From assembly GCA_943362175.1 (NCBI GenBank), contig CALRIU020000010.1, forward strand, positions 62,001 through 126,000: a stretch of DNA of 64,000 nt. Reading direction: 5' to 3'. Both the position numbers and the translations under genes were made by a program. Source of the DNA: UBA4416 sp943362175. Lineage in GTDB: Bacteria; Bacteroidota; Bacteroidia; B-17B0; Aurantibacillaceae. Position 1 is the first letter of the stretch; each line of letters starts with the position of its first letter. The notes under the pieces are model-generated. The model saw only the letters and a program-made list of their open reading frames with translations. It made no database searches and was not told the DNA's origin. Shown here piece by piece: positions 51,825 through 60,281 of the stretch.

Positions 51825-52979
51825 ATGGAAATAAGATACTGCAAAAAATGTGTATTCCCGGAAACCAAGCCGGATCTGCACTTTAATGAAGAAGGCATTT
51901 GCAGCGCCTGTGTGGCTGCTGAGCAAAAAAATAAAGGAATCGACTGGGCGCAGCGTGAGCTCGATTTTAAAAAAATTGTAGATCATTATAAATTACCGGC
52001 CGGCAAAACCGGTTACGATTGCCTGATCCCCGTAAGCGGTGGAAAAGACAGTACCTACCAGGCTTATTTTATGAAGGAAGTCTGCGGCCTCAACCCTTTA
52101 TGTGTATGTTTCGAAACAACAGCTGTAACGGAAGTTGGTCAGAAAAATCTCGATAATATCAGTAAAATGGGGATTGATGTCATCCATTTTAAAAAAAACT
52201 ACGATGTATATCGTAAAATGGTGATTGAAGGTTTTAAGCGTGTGGGAGACGAGATGTGGCCGAACCATATCGGTATCTTTACCATCCCGGTGATGTTTGC
52301 CGTGAAATTCAATATTCCTTTGATTATCTGGGGCGAAAATCCTCAACAGGAATACGGCGGACCGTCTTTGGATTCGGTTAAAAACAGGGTGTTGAACAGG
52401 AGATGGCTGGAGGAATTCGGTGGCTTGTTAGGAAACCGCATCCAGGATATGATCGGTGTGGAAGGCATGACGGAAAAAGAGCTGACTCCGTATTTTTATC
52501 CATCCGATGAAGATATTGATCGCGTAGGTGTTACGGGAATTTTCCTCGGCCATTACTTTTTCTGGGATGCACGCAAACAACTGGAGATTGTGAAGCAGCA
52601 TGGTTTCTCCGTGAAAGAAGACGGATTGGTGGAAGGAACGTATACAAACTACGAAAATATTGATGAGAAAATGCACGGCCTTCACGATTACCTGAAGTTT
52701 GTAAAATACGGCTTCGGAAGGGCCACAGATCATGCCTGCATCGATATCCGCAACAATCGCCTGACGCGTGAAGAAGGGGTGAAGCTGGTAAAACAATACG
52801 ATGGAAAATACCCGCACTATGGCGTTGGCGAGTTCATCAAATATTCCGGTATGAGCAAGGAAGAGATCGATGCAGTGATCGATTCATTCACAAACTCCAT
52901 CTTATTTGCACAGGATGACAATGGCAACTTTAAAAGAGATGCCGACGGAAACTTAGTACGTAATTTTGAAGTTTCTTAA
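51825..52979 (+). CDS. N-acetyl sugar amidotransferase (WbpG/PseA type)
   Basis: 384 residues, PP-loop ATPase of the TIGR03573 type. The N-terminal Cys cluster YCKKCVFPETKPDLHFNEEG-CSAC looks zinc-binding, followed by the PP-loop LIPVSGGKDSTYQAYFM. Enzymes of this family, with HisH- and HisF-like partners supplying ammonia from glutamine, turn an N-acetyl group on a sugar into an acetamidino group, as in Campylobacter PseA and Pseudomonas WbpG. Here both partners follow within 6 nt. The substrate is probably a pseudaminic acid precursor or derivative. Confidence 0.93.
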   Translation: MEIRYCKKCVFPETKPDLHFNEEGICSACVAAEQKNKGIDWAQRELDFKKIVDHYKLPAGKTGYDCLIPVSGGKDSTYQAYFMKEVCGLNPLCVCFETTAVTEVGQKNLDNISKMGIDVIHFKKNYDVYRKMVIEGFKRVGDEMWPNHIGIFTIPVMFAVKFNIPLIIWGENPQQEYGGPSLDSVKNRVLNRRWLEEFGGLLGNRIQDMIGVEGMTEKELTPYFYPSDEDIDRVGVTGIFLGHYFFWDARKQLEIVKQHGFSVKEDGLVEGTYTNYENIDEKMHGLHDYLKFVKYGFGRATDHACIDIRNNRLTREEGVKLVKQYDGKYPHYGVGEFIKYSGMSKEEIDAVIDSFTNSILFAQDDNGNFKRDADGNLVRNFEVS

Positions 52980-52985
52980 AAAAAC

Positions 52986-53591
52986 ATGGTAGCAATTGTT
53001 GATTATGGAATGGGTAATGTTGCTTCGGTTCAGAAAGCCTTGAATTTCCTGAACCTGAAGAGTATCATTACCTCCGATCACCAGGCCTTAAGGGATGCAG
53101 AATACATTATTCTGCCGGGTGTAGGTTCTTTTTTAAAGGGAATGGAAAACCTCCGTGAAAGAGGCCTGGATACCTTATTGACAGAAGAGGTTGTTACCAA
53201 TAAAAAGAAATTTCTCGGGATCTGCCTCGGGATGCAGTTACTGAGCGAGAACGGTACCGAGCCCGAAGCCTGCAAAGGCCTGGGCTGGATCAAAGGAACG
53301 GTAGTGAAATTTGAAGCGGGGGCTTTGCGTGTGCCACACATGGGATGGAATAACATTACCGTAGTGAATGATACCTTTTACAAAGGAGTGGAGAACAGCG
53401 ATTTTTATTTCATCCACAGTTACCACATGGTGCCTGAAGATAAGCAGGTGATAGCCGCTACCGTTCATTACGGAACGGACGTGGTGGCTTCCATTCAAAA
53501 AGACAATATTTTTGCAACACAGTTTCATCCTGAAAAAAGTCAGGATGCAGGCTTAACATTATTGAAAACATTTTTCAGCCAGCATGCTTAA
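52986..53591 (+). CDS. hisH: HisH-like glutamine amidotransferase subunit
   Basis: 201 residues, class I glutamine amidotransferase. Catalytic triad: Cys in FLGICLGMQLLSE, and His and Glu in TQFHPEKSQDAG. It releases ammonia from glutamine and passes it to the HisF-like partner, whose gene overlaps by 8 nt. Although the family normally serves histidine synthesis, its place between the sugar amidotransferase and HisF-like gene, with no other his gene, points to sugar amidination. Confidence 0.9.
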   Translation: MVAIVDYGMGNVASVQKALNFLNLKSIITSDHQALRDAEYIILPGVGSFLKGMENLRERGLDTLLTEEVVTNKKKFLGICLGMQLLSENGTEPEACKGLGWIKGTVVKFEAGALRVPHMGWNNITVVNDTFYKGVENSDFYFIHSYHMVPEDKQVIAATVHYGTDVVASIQKDNIFATQFHPEKSQDAGLTLLKTFFSQHA

Positions 53592-54357
53592 AACCAGGAT
53601 TATTCCCATATTGACATTTAACGGTTTTGGCCTCGTAAAGACGAAGAACTTTAAAACACCACGCATGGTGGGAAATCCGGTTCAGACAGCCCGTGTGTAT
53701 AATAGCCGTGGTGTGGATGAGCTGGTATTCCTCGATATTTTTGCCTCGGAGCAGAAACGAAAAATCAACCTGAAGCTCGTCGCAGATGTGATCAAGGAAT
53801 GCTATATGCCTGTGGCTATTGGCGGCGGAATTACCTCTATTGACGACATTAATAACTTATTGAAGATCGGGGCCGATAAGATCGTAATCAAAACTAAAAT
53901 TATCGAAGATCCACAGTTCATCAATCAGGCATCGGGCGTGTTTGGCGATCAATGTATCACCCTCGCTATAGATGCCGTGAAACAGGATGACGAATACATG
54001 CTCTACAATAAGTTGGGAGAAACCATAAAATTGGTGGATTACCTGAAAGGCTTGTCGGCTTATCATTTTGGGGAGATTATCCTTACTTCGGTGGATAACG
54101 ACGGTATGATGAACGGCTTTGATATAGAGCTGGTGAAGCTTGTAGAAGATATTATGGACGTGCCTGTTGTTGTTGCTGGTGGGGGTGGAAACCTGGAGCA
54201 TTTCAAAGAATTGTTTACACAAACCAGTGTAGAGGCGGTAAGCGCTGCCAGTATTTTTCACTTTACACAGTACACGCCTTACGATATTAAAAAAGCCATT
54301 GCCGATGTTGGAAAACCGGTAAGAATCACACAAAAGAACTTTACGGCCAATACATAA
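53584..54357 (+). CDS. hisF: HisF-like cyclase homologue, Asp11 replaced
   Basis: 257 residues, TIM barrel of the HisF family (RIIPILTFNGFGLVKTKNF, DELVFLDIFASEQ, AIDAVKQDDEYMLY, EIILTSVDNDGMMNGFD). In true HisF, Asp11 and Asp130 catalyse IGP formation. Here the equivalent of Asp11 is Thr11 (codon 53614-53616), while the second Asp (AIDA) is kept. The protein therefore probably acts as the ammonia-channel partner of HisH and the amidotransferase rather than as a histidine enzyme. It overlaps hisH by 8 nt. Confidence 0.9.
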   Translation: MLKTRIIPILTFNGFGLVKTKNFKTPRMVGNPVQTARVYNSRGVDELVFLDIFASEQKRKINLKLVADVIKECYMPVAIGGGITSIDDINNLLKIGADKIVIKTKIIEDPQFINQASGVFGDQCITLAIDAVKQDDEYMLYNKLGETIKLVDYLKGLSAYHFGEIILTSVDNDGMMNGFDIELVKLVEDIMDVPVVVAGGGGNLEHFKELFTQTSVEAVSAASIFHFTQYTPYDIKKAIADVGKPVRITQKNFTANT

Positions 54358-54382
54358 TTTTCAGGCACAGGATTGCAAAACG

Positions 54383-55837
54383 ATGAAGAAAATTATTTTC
54401 AGAGCGGATGGAAACAGTGATACAGGTTTAGGCCATCTGTACCGCCTGTTTGCGTTGGTAGAAATCTACAAAACCGACTTTGAATGTATGGTGGTGAGTT
54501 CTGAAAGTACAACCGCCGGGGTTATCCCCAAAGCATATGCTTTAACAACAATTCCGGCAGGGATTAGCCTGGATGAAGAGCCTGTGTGGCTGAGCCGGCA
54601 TTTTAAGCCCGAAGACTATTGGATCATCGCTGATGGCTACAACTATACAGCCGCTTACCAAAAGTCCCTCAAGGCCCTGGGCTACCACCTGGCATACATC
54701 GACGATCTGCAGAACCAGCATTATTACGCCGATATCATTATCAATCATTCGCTTGCTGCTAAGGCAACAGATTATAAGGCCGAGCCTTATACCACATTTG
54801 CCCTTGGAGCCCGGTATGCGATTTTAAGACCTTTGTTTCTGGAAGCCGCTAAAAGAAAACGCGCGTTCAGGGAAATGGATACGGCTTTTGTATGTTTTGG
54901 GGGGGCGGATCCACTGGATCTCACCTTAAAGGCAGCCACAGCGCTGTTAAGCATAGCGCAGATCAAACGGGTATACGTTGTTGTAGGAGGTGCATACATT
55001 CATACGGCCATCAATGCATTGGATCAGGAAAATCCAAAACTCAGGATACACCGTAACCTTTCCGAAGCCGGCCTGCTGGCTTTGATGGAAGAGTGTAACA
55101 TGGCCATCGCTTCATCCAGCACCATTCTGTATGAGCTCTGCTGTGTGAAAATGCCCGTACTTTCCGGTTATTATGTTGAGAACCAAAAGAGCCTTTACCA
55201 GGGATGTGCGGATAATCAGCTTATTTTTGAAGGAGGAAATTTTGAAACGTATGAAGTAGAGGATTTTCGAAGGAAAGTGATGGAGATGATGGAGGACCTT
55301 AGGATCGGGGATAAATTGACTGCACAGTCAGCCTGTTTTGATGGTGGGAGCGGAGAGCGATTCAGGGCGCTGATAGTGGGGGTCACCTACAGGAAAGCCA
55401 GAAATGAAGATATGCTTTTGATTTACAATTGGGCCAATGATCCTGTTGCCCGGGCAAACTCTTATTTTACAGAACCCATCGCACTCGAAACGCATCAGGC
55501 CTGGTATGAAAAAAAACTACAGGATCCGTCTTCTGCCATTTATATTGCCGAAATACAAGGCGCTCCGGCAGGTATGATTCGTTACGACTTTACTGCAGAA
55601 CATAGCGTTGTCGGAATTTCCGTTGCGGAAAGTTTCAGGGGTAAAGGCCTGGCTCCCGTGTTTTTAACCGATACAGCAACATTATATTTCAAAGAACACG
55701 ATCTGCCCGTATGGGCATACATCAAACAAGAAAATACGGCTTCTGTCAAATCTTTTGAGAAAGCCGGTTACACATTATTAAAAACGGAAGTGGTACATAA
55801 TGCCGATAGCTTCGTTTATAAACTGGAAAAGAAATGA
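54383..55837 (+). CDS. pseG: PseG-PseH fusion: sugar-nucleotide hydrolase plus acetyltransferase
   Basis: 484 residues. Residues about 1-325 match PseG, the UDP-sugar hydrolase that removes UDP from the diacetamido-trideoxy-altrose intermediate (FRADGNSDTGLGHLYRLFAL, YIDDLQNQHYYADIIINHS, CFGGADPLDLTLKAAT, MAIASSSTILYELCCVKMP). Residues about 333-484 are a GNAT domain (YRKARNEDMLLIYNWANDP, AESFRGKGLAPVFLTDTA, ENTASVKSFEKAGY). This domain matches PseH, the acetyltransferase of the step just before PseG. No separate pseH is present, so the fusion probably does both. It overlaps pseI by ATGA. Confidence 0.93.
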   Translation: MKKIIFRADGNSDTGLGHLYRLFALVEIYKTDFECMVVSSESTTAGVIPKAYALTTIPAGISLDEEPVWLSRHFKPEDYWIIADGYNYTAAYQKSLKALGYHLAYIDDLQNQHYYADIIINHSLAAKATDYKAEPYTTFALGARYAILRPLFLEAAKRKRAFREMDTAFVCFGGADPLDLTLKAATALLSIAQIKRVYVVVGGAYIHTAINALDQENPKLRIHRNLSEAGLLALMEECNMAIASSSTILYELCCVKMPVLSGYYVENQKSLYQGCADNQLIFEGGNFETYEVEDFRRKVMEMMEDLRIGDKLTAQSACFDGGSGERFRALIVGVTYRKARNEDMLLIYNWANDPVARANSYFTEPIALETHQAWYEKKLQDPSSAIYIAEIQGAPAGMIRYDFTAEHSVVGISVAESFRGKGLAPVFLTDTATLYFKEHDLPVWAYIKQENTASVKSFEKAGYTLLKTEVVHNADSFVYKLEKK

Positions 55838-56865
55838 GCATATTTAACACGGATAAATGTTTTATCATCGCCGAGCTTTCTGCGAATCATGGCGGTGACC
55901 TGGAAATCGCCAAAGAAACAATCAGAGCTGCCAAAAGAGCAGGGGCGGATGCGATTAAGCTGCAAACGTATACAGCCGACACGATTACCCTGAATGTGAA
56001 GTCCGATGACTTTAGGATCAAGCAGGGCACACACTGGGACGGTCAATACCTCTACGACCTTTACATGGATGCTTCCCTCTCGTGGGATTGGCACCTGCCT
56101 CTGTTTGCTACGGCTAAGGAAGAGGGTTTGCTGTGCTTCTCATCGCCTTTTGATAAAACTGCAGTCGACTTCCTGGAGACCTTGCATGTGCCTGCATACA
56201 AGATCGCATCGTTTGAAATTACAGATATTCCGCTGATAGAATATGTGGCTTCCAAAGGCAAGCCGGTGATTATCTCCACAGGCATTGCCGGAATCGAAGA
56301 CATTGAGCTGGCCCTGGAAACCTGCCGTAAAGCAGAGAACAACGACATTACTTTATTGCAATGCACGTCTGCTTATCCGGCAGCTCCCGAAGATGCAAAC
56401 CTTATCACGATCCCGGATTTAAAGCAACGTTTCGGAGTCAATGTCGGATTATCCGATCACACGATGGGAATCGAAGCTCCGGTAGTAGCAGTAGCGCTGG
56501 GCGCAAAGGTTATTGAAAAACATTTTATCCTGAACCGATCCATTGGCGGGCCGGACGCCCACTTCTCGCTCGATGAGCAGGAGTTTACCCAGATGGTAAG
56601 CGCCGTACGCCTGGCAGAAAAAATGATGGGGAAGGTGGACTATGAGCTTACGGATAAGAAATTAAAAAGCAGGGAGTTTTCGAGGTCCTTGTATATTGCC
56701 GAACCTGTGAAAGCCGGAGAGCTGTTCACGGAAAAAAACGTGCGCTCAGTACGCCCCGGTTTCGGTATGCATACCAAACATCTGAAAACAATCCTGGGAA
56801 AAAAAGCGGCGAAAGACCTCGATAAAGGAACGGCCTTAAAGCCTGATCTGATTAAAGATTTATAA
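55834..56865 (+). CDS. pseI: Pseudaminic acid synthase PseI
   Basis: 343 residues, NeuB-family. It condenses the PseG product with PEP to pseudaminic acid. The NeuB barrel (IIAELSANHGGDLEIAKETI, CFSSPFDKTAVDFLE, VIISTGIAGIEDIELAL, VNVGLSDHTMGIEAPVVAVALGAKVIEKHF) is followed by an antifreeze-like SAF domain (LYIAEPVKAGELFTEKNVRSVRPGFG). This sequence fits PseI better than sialate or legionaminate synthases, judged from its neighbours. It is directly followed by the acyltransferase gene. Confidence 0.95.
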   Translation: MSIFNTDKCFIIAELSANHGGDLEIAKETIRAAKRAGADAIKLQTYTADTITLNVKSDDFRIKQGTHWDGQYLYDLYMDASLSWDWHLPLFATAKEEGLLCFSSPFDKTAVDFLETLHVPAYKIASFEITDIPLIEYVASKGKPVIISTGIAGIEDIELALETCRKAENNDITLLQCTSAYPAAPEDANLITIPDLKQRFGVNVGLSDHTMGIEAPVVAVALGAKVIEKHFILNRSIGGPDAHFSLDEQEFTQMVSAVRLAEKMMGKVDYELTDKKLKSREFSRSLYIAEPVKAGELFTEKNVRSVRPGFGMHTKHLKTILGKKAAKDLDKGTALKPDLIKDL

Positions 56866-57612
56866 ATGAAATTTGTAACAGCCATCATCTGTTTTTTATT
56901 CCCGGTAAAGCTGAGCTTCTGGCTGCTTAACCTGTTGGGGCATGAGGTGCATCACAGCGCCCGGATTGGCTTTTCATTTTTAGTTGTTCCAAAGCTTACC
57001 CTGAAAGAAAAAACAAGAATCGGGCATTTTAACTTCATTAAGGTCAACAGCCTGTTTATAGACAAGGAAGGCTATATCGAAAAGTACAATAAAATAACCG
57101 GTCCTATCGACGTAACACTTGCTGTAACGGCCGCTATCGGAAACAGCAATAAAATATACAGGGCTCCTTTGGGCATTACCTATGGTAAATCCATTCTGTA
57201 CCTGGGAATCTTATCAAAGATTACAGGCAATCACCGGCTCGATTGCACCAGGAGCATTACCATGGGTGATTACAGCATCCTGGCAGGTCACAACAGCCAG
57301 CTCTGGACGCATGGTTATACGCACGATAAGGAAGGACCCGGAAGATACAGGGTAGATGGAGAAATAGAGATTGGGAGCAATGTGTACATCGGCTCCATGT
57401 GTGTCATCAATGCCGGTCTTAAGATTGCTGATAAAATTGTGGTGGGATCCAACAGCTGCGTCTCCAAATCCCTTCTGGAGCAGGGAACTTACGTAAGCCA
57501 GGCTTTGCGTTTTATCCCTTACGACGCCTCACTTGATCCCAGGGAAAAATACCATAAGATTAATGGATACTCTCTGTGTGAGGATGTTTACGAGAAGAAA
57601 ACCGGAAATTAA
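56866..57612 (+). CDS. Hexapeptide-repeat (LbH) acyltransferase
   Basis: 248 residues. A hydrophobic N-terminus (to about 25) is followed by a left-handed beta-helix. Its turns include ARIGFSFLVVPKLTLKEKTRIG and GDYSILAGHNSQLWTHGYT, with a likely catalytic His in the second. IEIGSNVYIGSMCVINAGLKIADKIVVGSNS completes the helix. WbbJ/maa-type enzymes O-acetylate surface sugars. Start and pseI stop are adjacent, and its stop overlaps the next start by one base, so it belongs to the same transcript. Confidence 0.86.
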   Translation: MKFVTAIICFLFPVKLSFWLLNLLGHEVHHSARIGFSFLVVPKLTLKEKTRIGHFNFIKVNSLFIDKEGYIEKYNKITGPIDVTLAVTAAIGNSNKIYRAPLGITYGKSILYLGILSKITGNHRLDCTRSITMGDYSILAGHNSQLWTHGYTHDKEGPGRYRVDGEIEIGSNVYIGSMCVINAGLKIADKIVVGSNSCVSKSLLEQGTYVSQALRFIPYDASLDPREKYHKINGYSLCEDVYEKKTGN

Positions 57613-58865
57613 TGCTGAAGTCCGCGCTGGCAAAATATAAAAGCTCAAGAAGCTTCATTCATTATTTTCTTCTAACGTATTTAGATAAAATCATTTCATT
57701 CGCGCTGCCTTTATCCATATTGTTCATTGTGAAGGATAAAGCGATGTATGCTACGGTAGAAGTGGCTTTCTCTTATGCCGTCCTGATTATGGTAGTCATG
57801 GAGCTTGGAATCAGCAATTATTTATTTTATGGTTATAAAAAATCGGAAGATAAAGAGCAGTTCCTTTACAAAGCAGGCTTATATTTTAAGTTTCTGCTGT
57901 TGGTCTATTGCATACTGACCCCGGTTCTTCTTGTTGCCATCGGTTTCTATGATCCAAAGCTGTTTGTGCTGTTTATCATCATTGCGGCAAGGGCTTTATT
58001 TACCTGTTTCATTACCTTTTCTGCCAATATCTACCGGCTGAAAGATAATCCTTCCGGTGTATACCTGGCCTCGCTGGTGGTGAATGTCTCCTCCTTTTGT
58101 TTATTGGTACTGGCCCATTATTTTTCATGGGAGCATAAGGCCGTGTATTTTGTCGTGCCATGCCTGCTTCTGATCCTGGCCATCAGCATCAGGTTTGTGG
58201 CAGCCGATCTGAAGTATTTTAAGTTTTCCGATTTTACAGAGTTTATTAAGCGATGCCTGAAATTTTCATGGCCGGTTATCCTGAACGTGCTGGCCATGAG
58301 CTATATCAATAACTATATTAAAATATATGCTTACGGCCATCTGTCGCAACAGGAAACGATCCAGATCTCCTACATCCTGCGTATAGGGCTTGTGGTGCAA
58401 TTAACCCACAGCGCTTTCGCCTCGTTCTATTCCAAATCCATTTTCATGGATACGTCGCACAAATTCAACTTCCGGATCTTTAAGCAATACAACATCGTTT
58501 TATTGATGGCAGCTTTTTTTGTTGTTCTTGCCATCTTTATTACCAATTATCTCTTCGGCTCGCAAATCAGCATTCCACTGACAGCACCTACCTTTTTAAT
58601 CATTTTGTACATTCTGCTTTGGTGCTATATCGGCTATCTCGAAATCTATTTCGGGATCATGCATGCAAACAGAAAGATCCTGGTGTATTCCATGATATCG
58701 GCAGCCGTTTACACCTTTCTTTTGCTGGTACTCAAAAATATTGACCTATTTACCTTATCTTTATGTATGGTTATTCCAACGATGTTGAATTTAATCCTGG
58801 TGATCATCGGATTGAAAAAGATGAACATCTTGTCTTTTAACAAAAAAATAGAAAACGCGAATTAA
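57612..58865 (+). CDS. Oligosaccharide flippase (Wzx/RfbX-like)
   Basis: 417 residues with about 12 hydrophobic segments, MATE/MOP superfamily. The N-terminal FLLTYLDKIISFALPLSILF, the central LKFSWPVILNVLAMSYINNYIKIYAYG and the last helices fit Wzx proteins, which move lipid-linked repeat units to the periplasmic face. Sequence identity in this family is low, so the assignment rests on topology and context. Confidence 0.88.
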   Translation: MLKSALAKYKSSRSFIHYFLLTYLDKIISFALPLSILFIVKDKAMYATVEVAFSYAVLIMVVMELGISNYLFYGYKKSEDKEQFLYKAGLYFKFLLLVYCILTPVLLVAIGFYDPKLFVLFIIIAARALFTCFITFSANIYRLKDNPSGVYLASLVVNVSSFCLLVLAHYFSWEHKAVYFVVPCLLLILAISIRFVAADLKYFKFSDFTEFIKRCLKFSWPVILNVLAMSYINNYIKIYAYGHLSQQETIQISYILRIGLVVQLTHSAFASFYSKSIFMDTSHKFNFRIFKQYNIVLLMAAFFVVLAIFITNYLFGSQISIPLTAPTFLIILYILLWCYIGYLEIYFGIMHANRKILVYSMISAAVYTFLLLVLKNIDLFTLSLCMVIPTMLNLILVIIGLKKMNILSFNKKIENAN

Positions 58866-58881
58866 ATAAGATTGTATAGAA

Positions 58882-60264
58882 ATGCCCGCACCTGTTTGCT
58901 TTATATCAAATTTTACTAAAACCTATGTTTTTAATGCTGTAGCCAAAACATTGAAAGAAAAATACGGTTACGACATCTTTTGGATAGTAGTCAATCAAAA
59001 ATATAAGGAATATCTGGAGGAAGAATACGCCGCCGGTAAAATCCTGTACATTCACAAAGGTTTATCCGAAAACGGCGAGCCTGAACTGGTGGGAGAATAT
59101 AAGCTGAATGAGATCGTTTACAACGATCGTTTTTTTTCGCAGAATATTGATGAAGGCCTGGCATTTGTGAAAGCGGCGCAAAAGCCGTTGTATGATTTTA
59201 TTAAGAAAAACAAAATCCGTTTTATTTTCGGGGAGGTTACCTGGTCGCACGAGATCCTGGTCAGCCGCATCGTGAAGGATAAAAAAGAACTGGGGTGCAA
59301 ATTTTTTAATCCGAATGTGGTGAGGCTTCCCAACGATCGCTTTGCCTTTTTCAGTAACGAACGGGAGTTCCTGGAGCCTGAGCCGAAAGTGGATTACAGC
59401 GCTATGGATTTCCCGCTCATCAAACTGCAAAAGCAGGAATATATTGCCGCATTCAACGACCTGATCAAAAAGTCTTATTCACTCAATGTGAAGCTGGCCA
59501 GGGCCAAGCGTTTCTTTACCAAGGAGAACATTGAAAAAAATGATCCAAGCCTTCCCTATAAATTCACGCAGCGTTTTGTAAGAGGTACCAGGCAGGAGAT
59601 TTTCCGTTCCACCTACAAATTACTAGATCGTGTGGAGTTAAAGGATATAGAGGATAAAGATTATGTATTCTATCCATTGCACGTGCAGCCTGAAGCTTCC
59701 ATTGATGTGATGGGCCGTTATTACAACGATCAGTTCCAGAATATCATCAACATCTGGAAGCTGTTGCCGAATAACTGGCTCTTAATTGTGAAAGAACATT
59801 CGGCTGGAATCGGAGACAGATCACTTTCTTTTTACAAGAAAGTGGCGGAACTGAAAAATGTATTCATGATTCATGAAAAAACCAACTCGCATGAGTTGAT
59901 CCGTAAGTCGAAAGCAATTTTCACGGTGAGCGGTACAGTTGGCTATGAAGCGGCATTGATGGAAAGAACGGCTTTCACCTTTGCGCCCATGTTCTTTAAC
60001 CAGTTACAATTTTGTCATAAAATAACGCTCGAGGACTTTTCAAACTCCAGCAATTTACCCGAGCTTATTGCTCATAAAAATGCCACTAACCCGGCGAAAA
60101 TGGACCTGAAAACCTTTTCTAATTTCATCTACCATCATTCCTATAAAGGAACCTGGGAGCCCCTGGAGAAGATCGTGTTTACCGAAGAAAATGTCGGGCA
60201 ATTAACAGATGCGGTGGTTGATATTATTGCCAGGAATGAAGATGGTGTGTCAGCTAATCTTTAA
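58882..60264 (+). CDS. KpsS-like capsule-type glycosyltransferase
   Basis: 460 residues, cytoplasmic. The C-terminal part resembles the Capsule_synth (KpsS/LipB) family: DKDYVFYPLHVQPEASIDVMG, NWLLIVKEHSAG, SHELIRKSKAIFTVSGTVGYEAALM. Members transfer Kdo, and some are proposed to transfer pseudaminic acid in polysaccharide loci. Being next to the Pse pathway, it is the best candidate here for the pseudaminosyltransferase. Gap to wzx is 16 nt. Confidence 0.8.
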   Translation: MPAPVCFISNFTKTYVFNAVAKTLKEKYGYDIFWIVVNQKYKEYLEEEYAAGKILYIHKGLSENGEPELVGEYKLNEIVYNDRFFSQNIDEGLAFVKAAQKPLYDFIKKNKIRFIFGEVTWSHEILVSRIVKDKKELGCKFFNPNVVRLPNDRFAFFSNEREFLEPEPKVDYSAMDFPLIKLQKQEYIAAFNDLIKKSYSLNVKLARAKRFFTKENIEKNDPSLPYKFTQRFVRGTRQEIFRSTYKLLDRVELKDIEDKDYVFYPLHVQPEASIDVMGRYYNDQFQNIINIWKLLPNNWLLIVKEHSAGIGDRSLSFYKKVAELKNVFMIHEKTNSHELIRKSKAIFTVSGTVGYEAALMERTAFTFAPMFFNQLQFCHKITLEDFSNSSNLPELIAHKNATNPAKMDLKTFSNFIYHHSYKGTWEPLEKIVFTEENVGQLTDAVVDIIARNEDGVSANL

Positions 60265-60281
60265 TACGGGATAATTAAAGC

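Noticed and set aside
52986..54357. HisH/HisF taken as part of histidine biosynthesis
   Set aside because: No other his gene is present, the catalytic Asp11 is missing and both flank a sugar amidotransferase.
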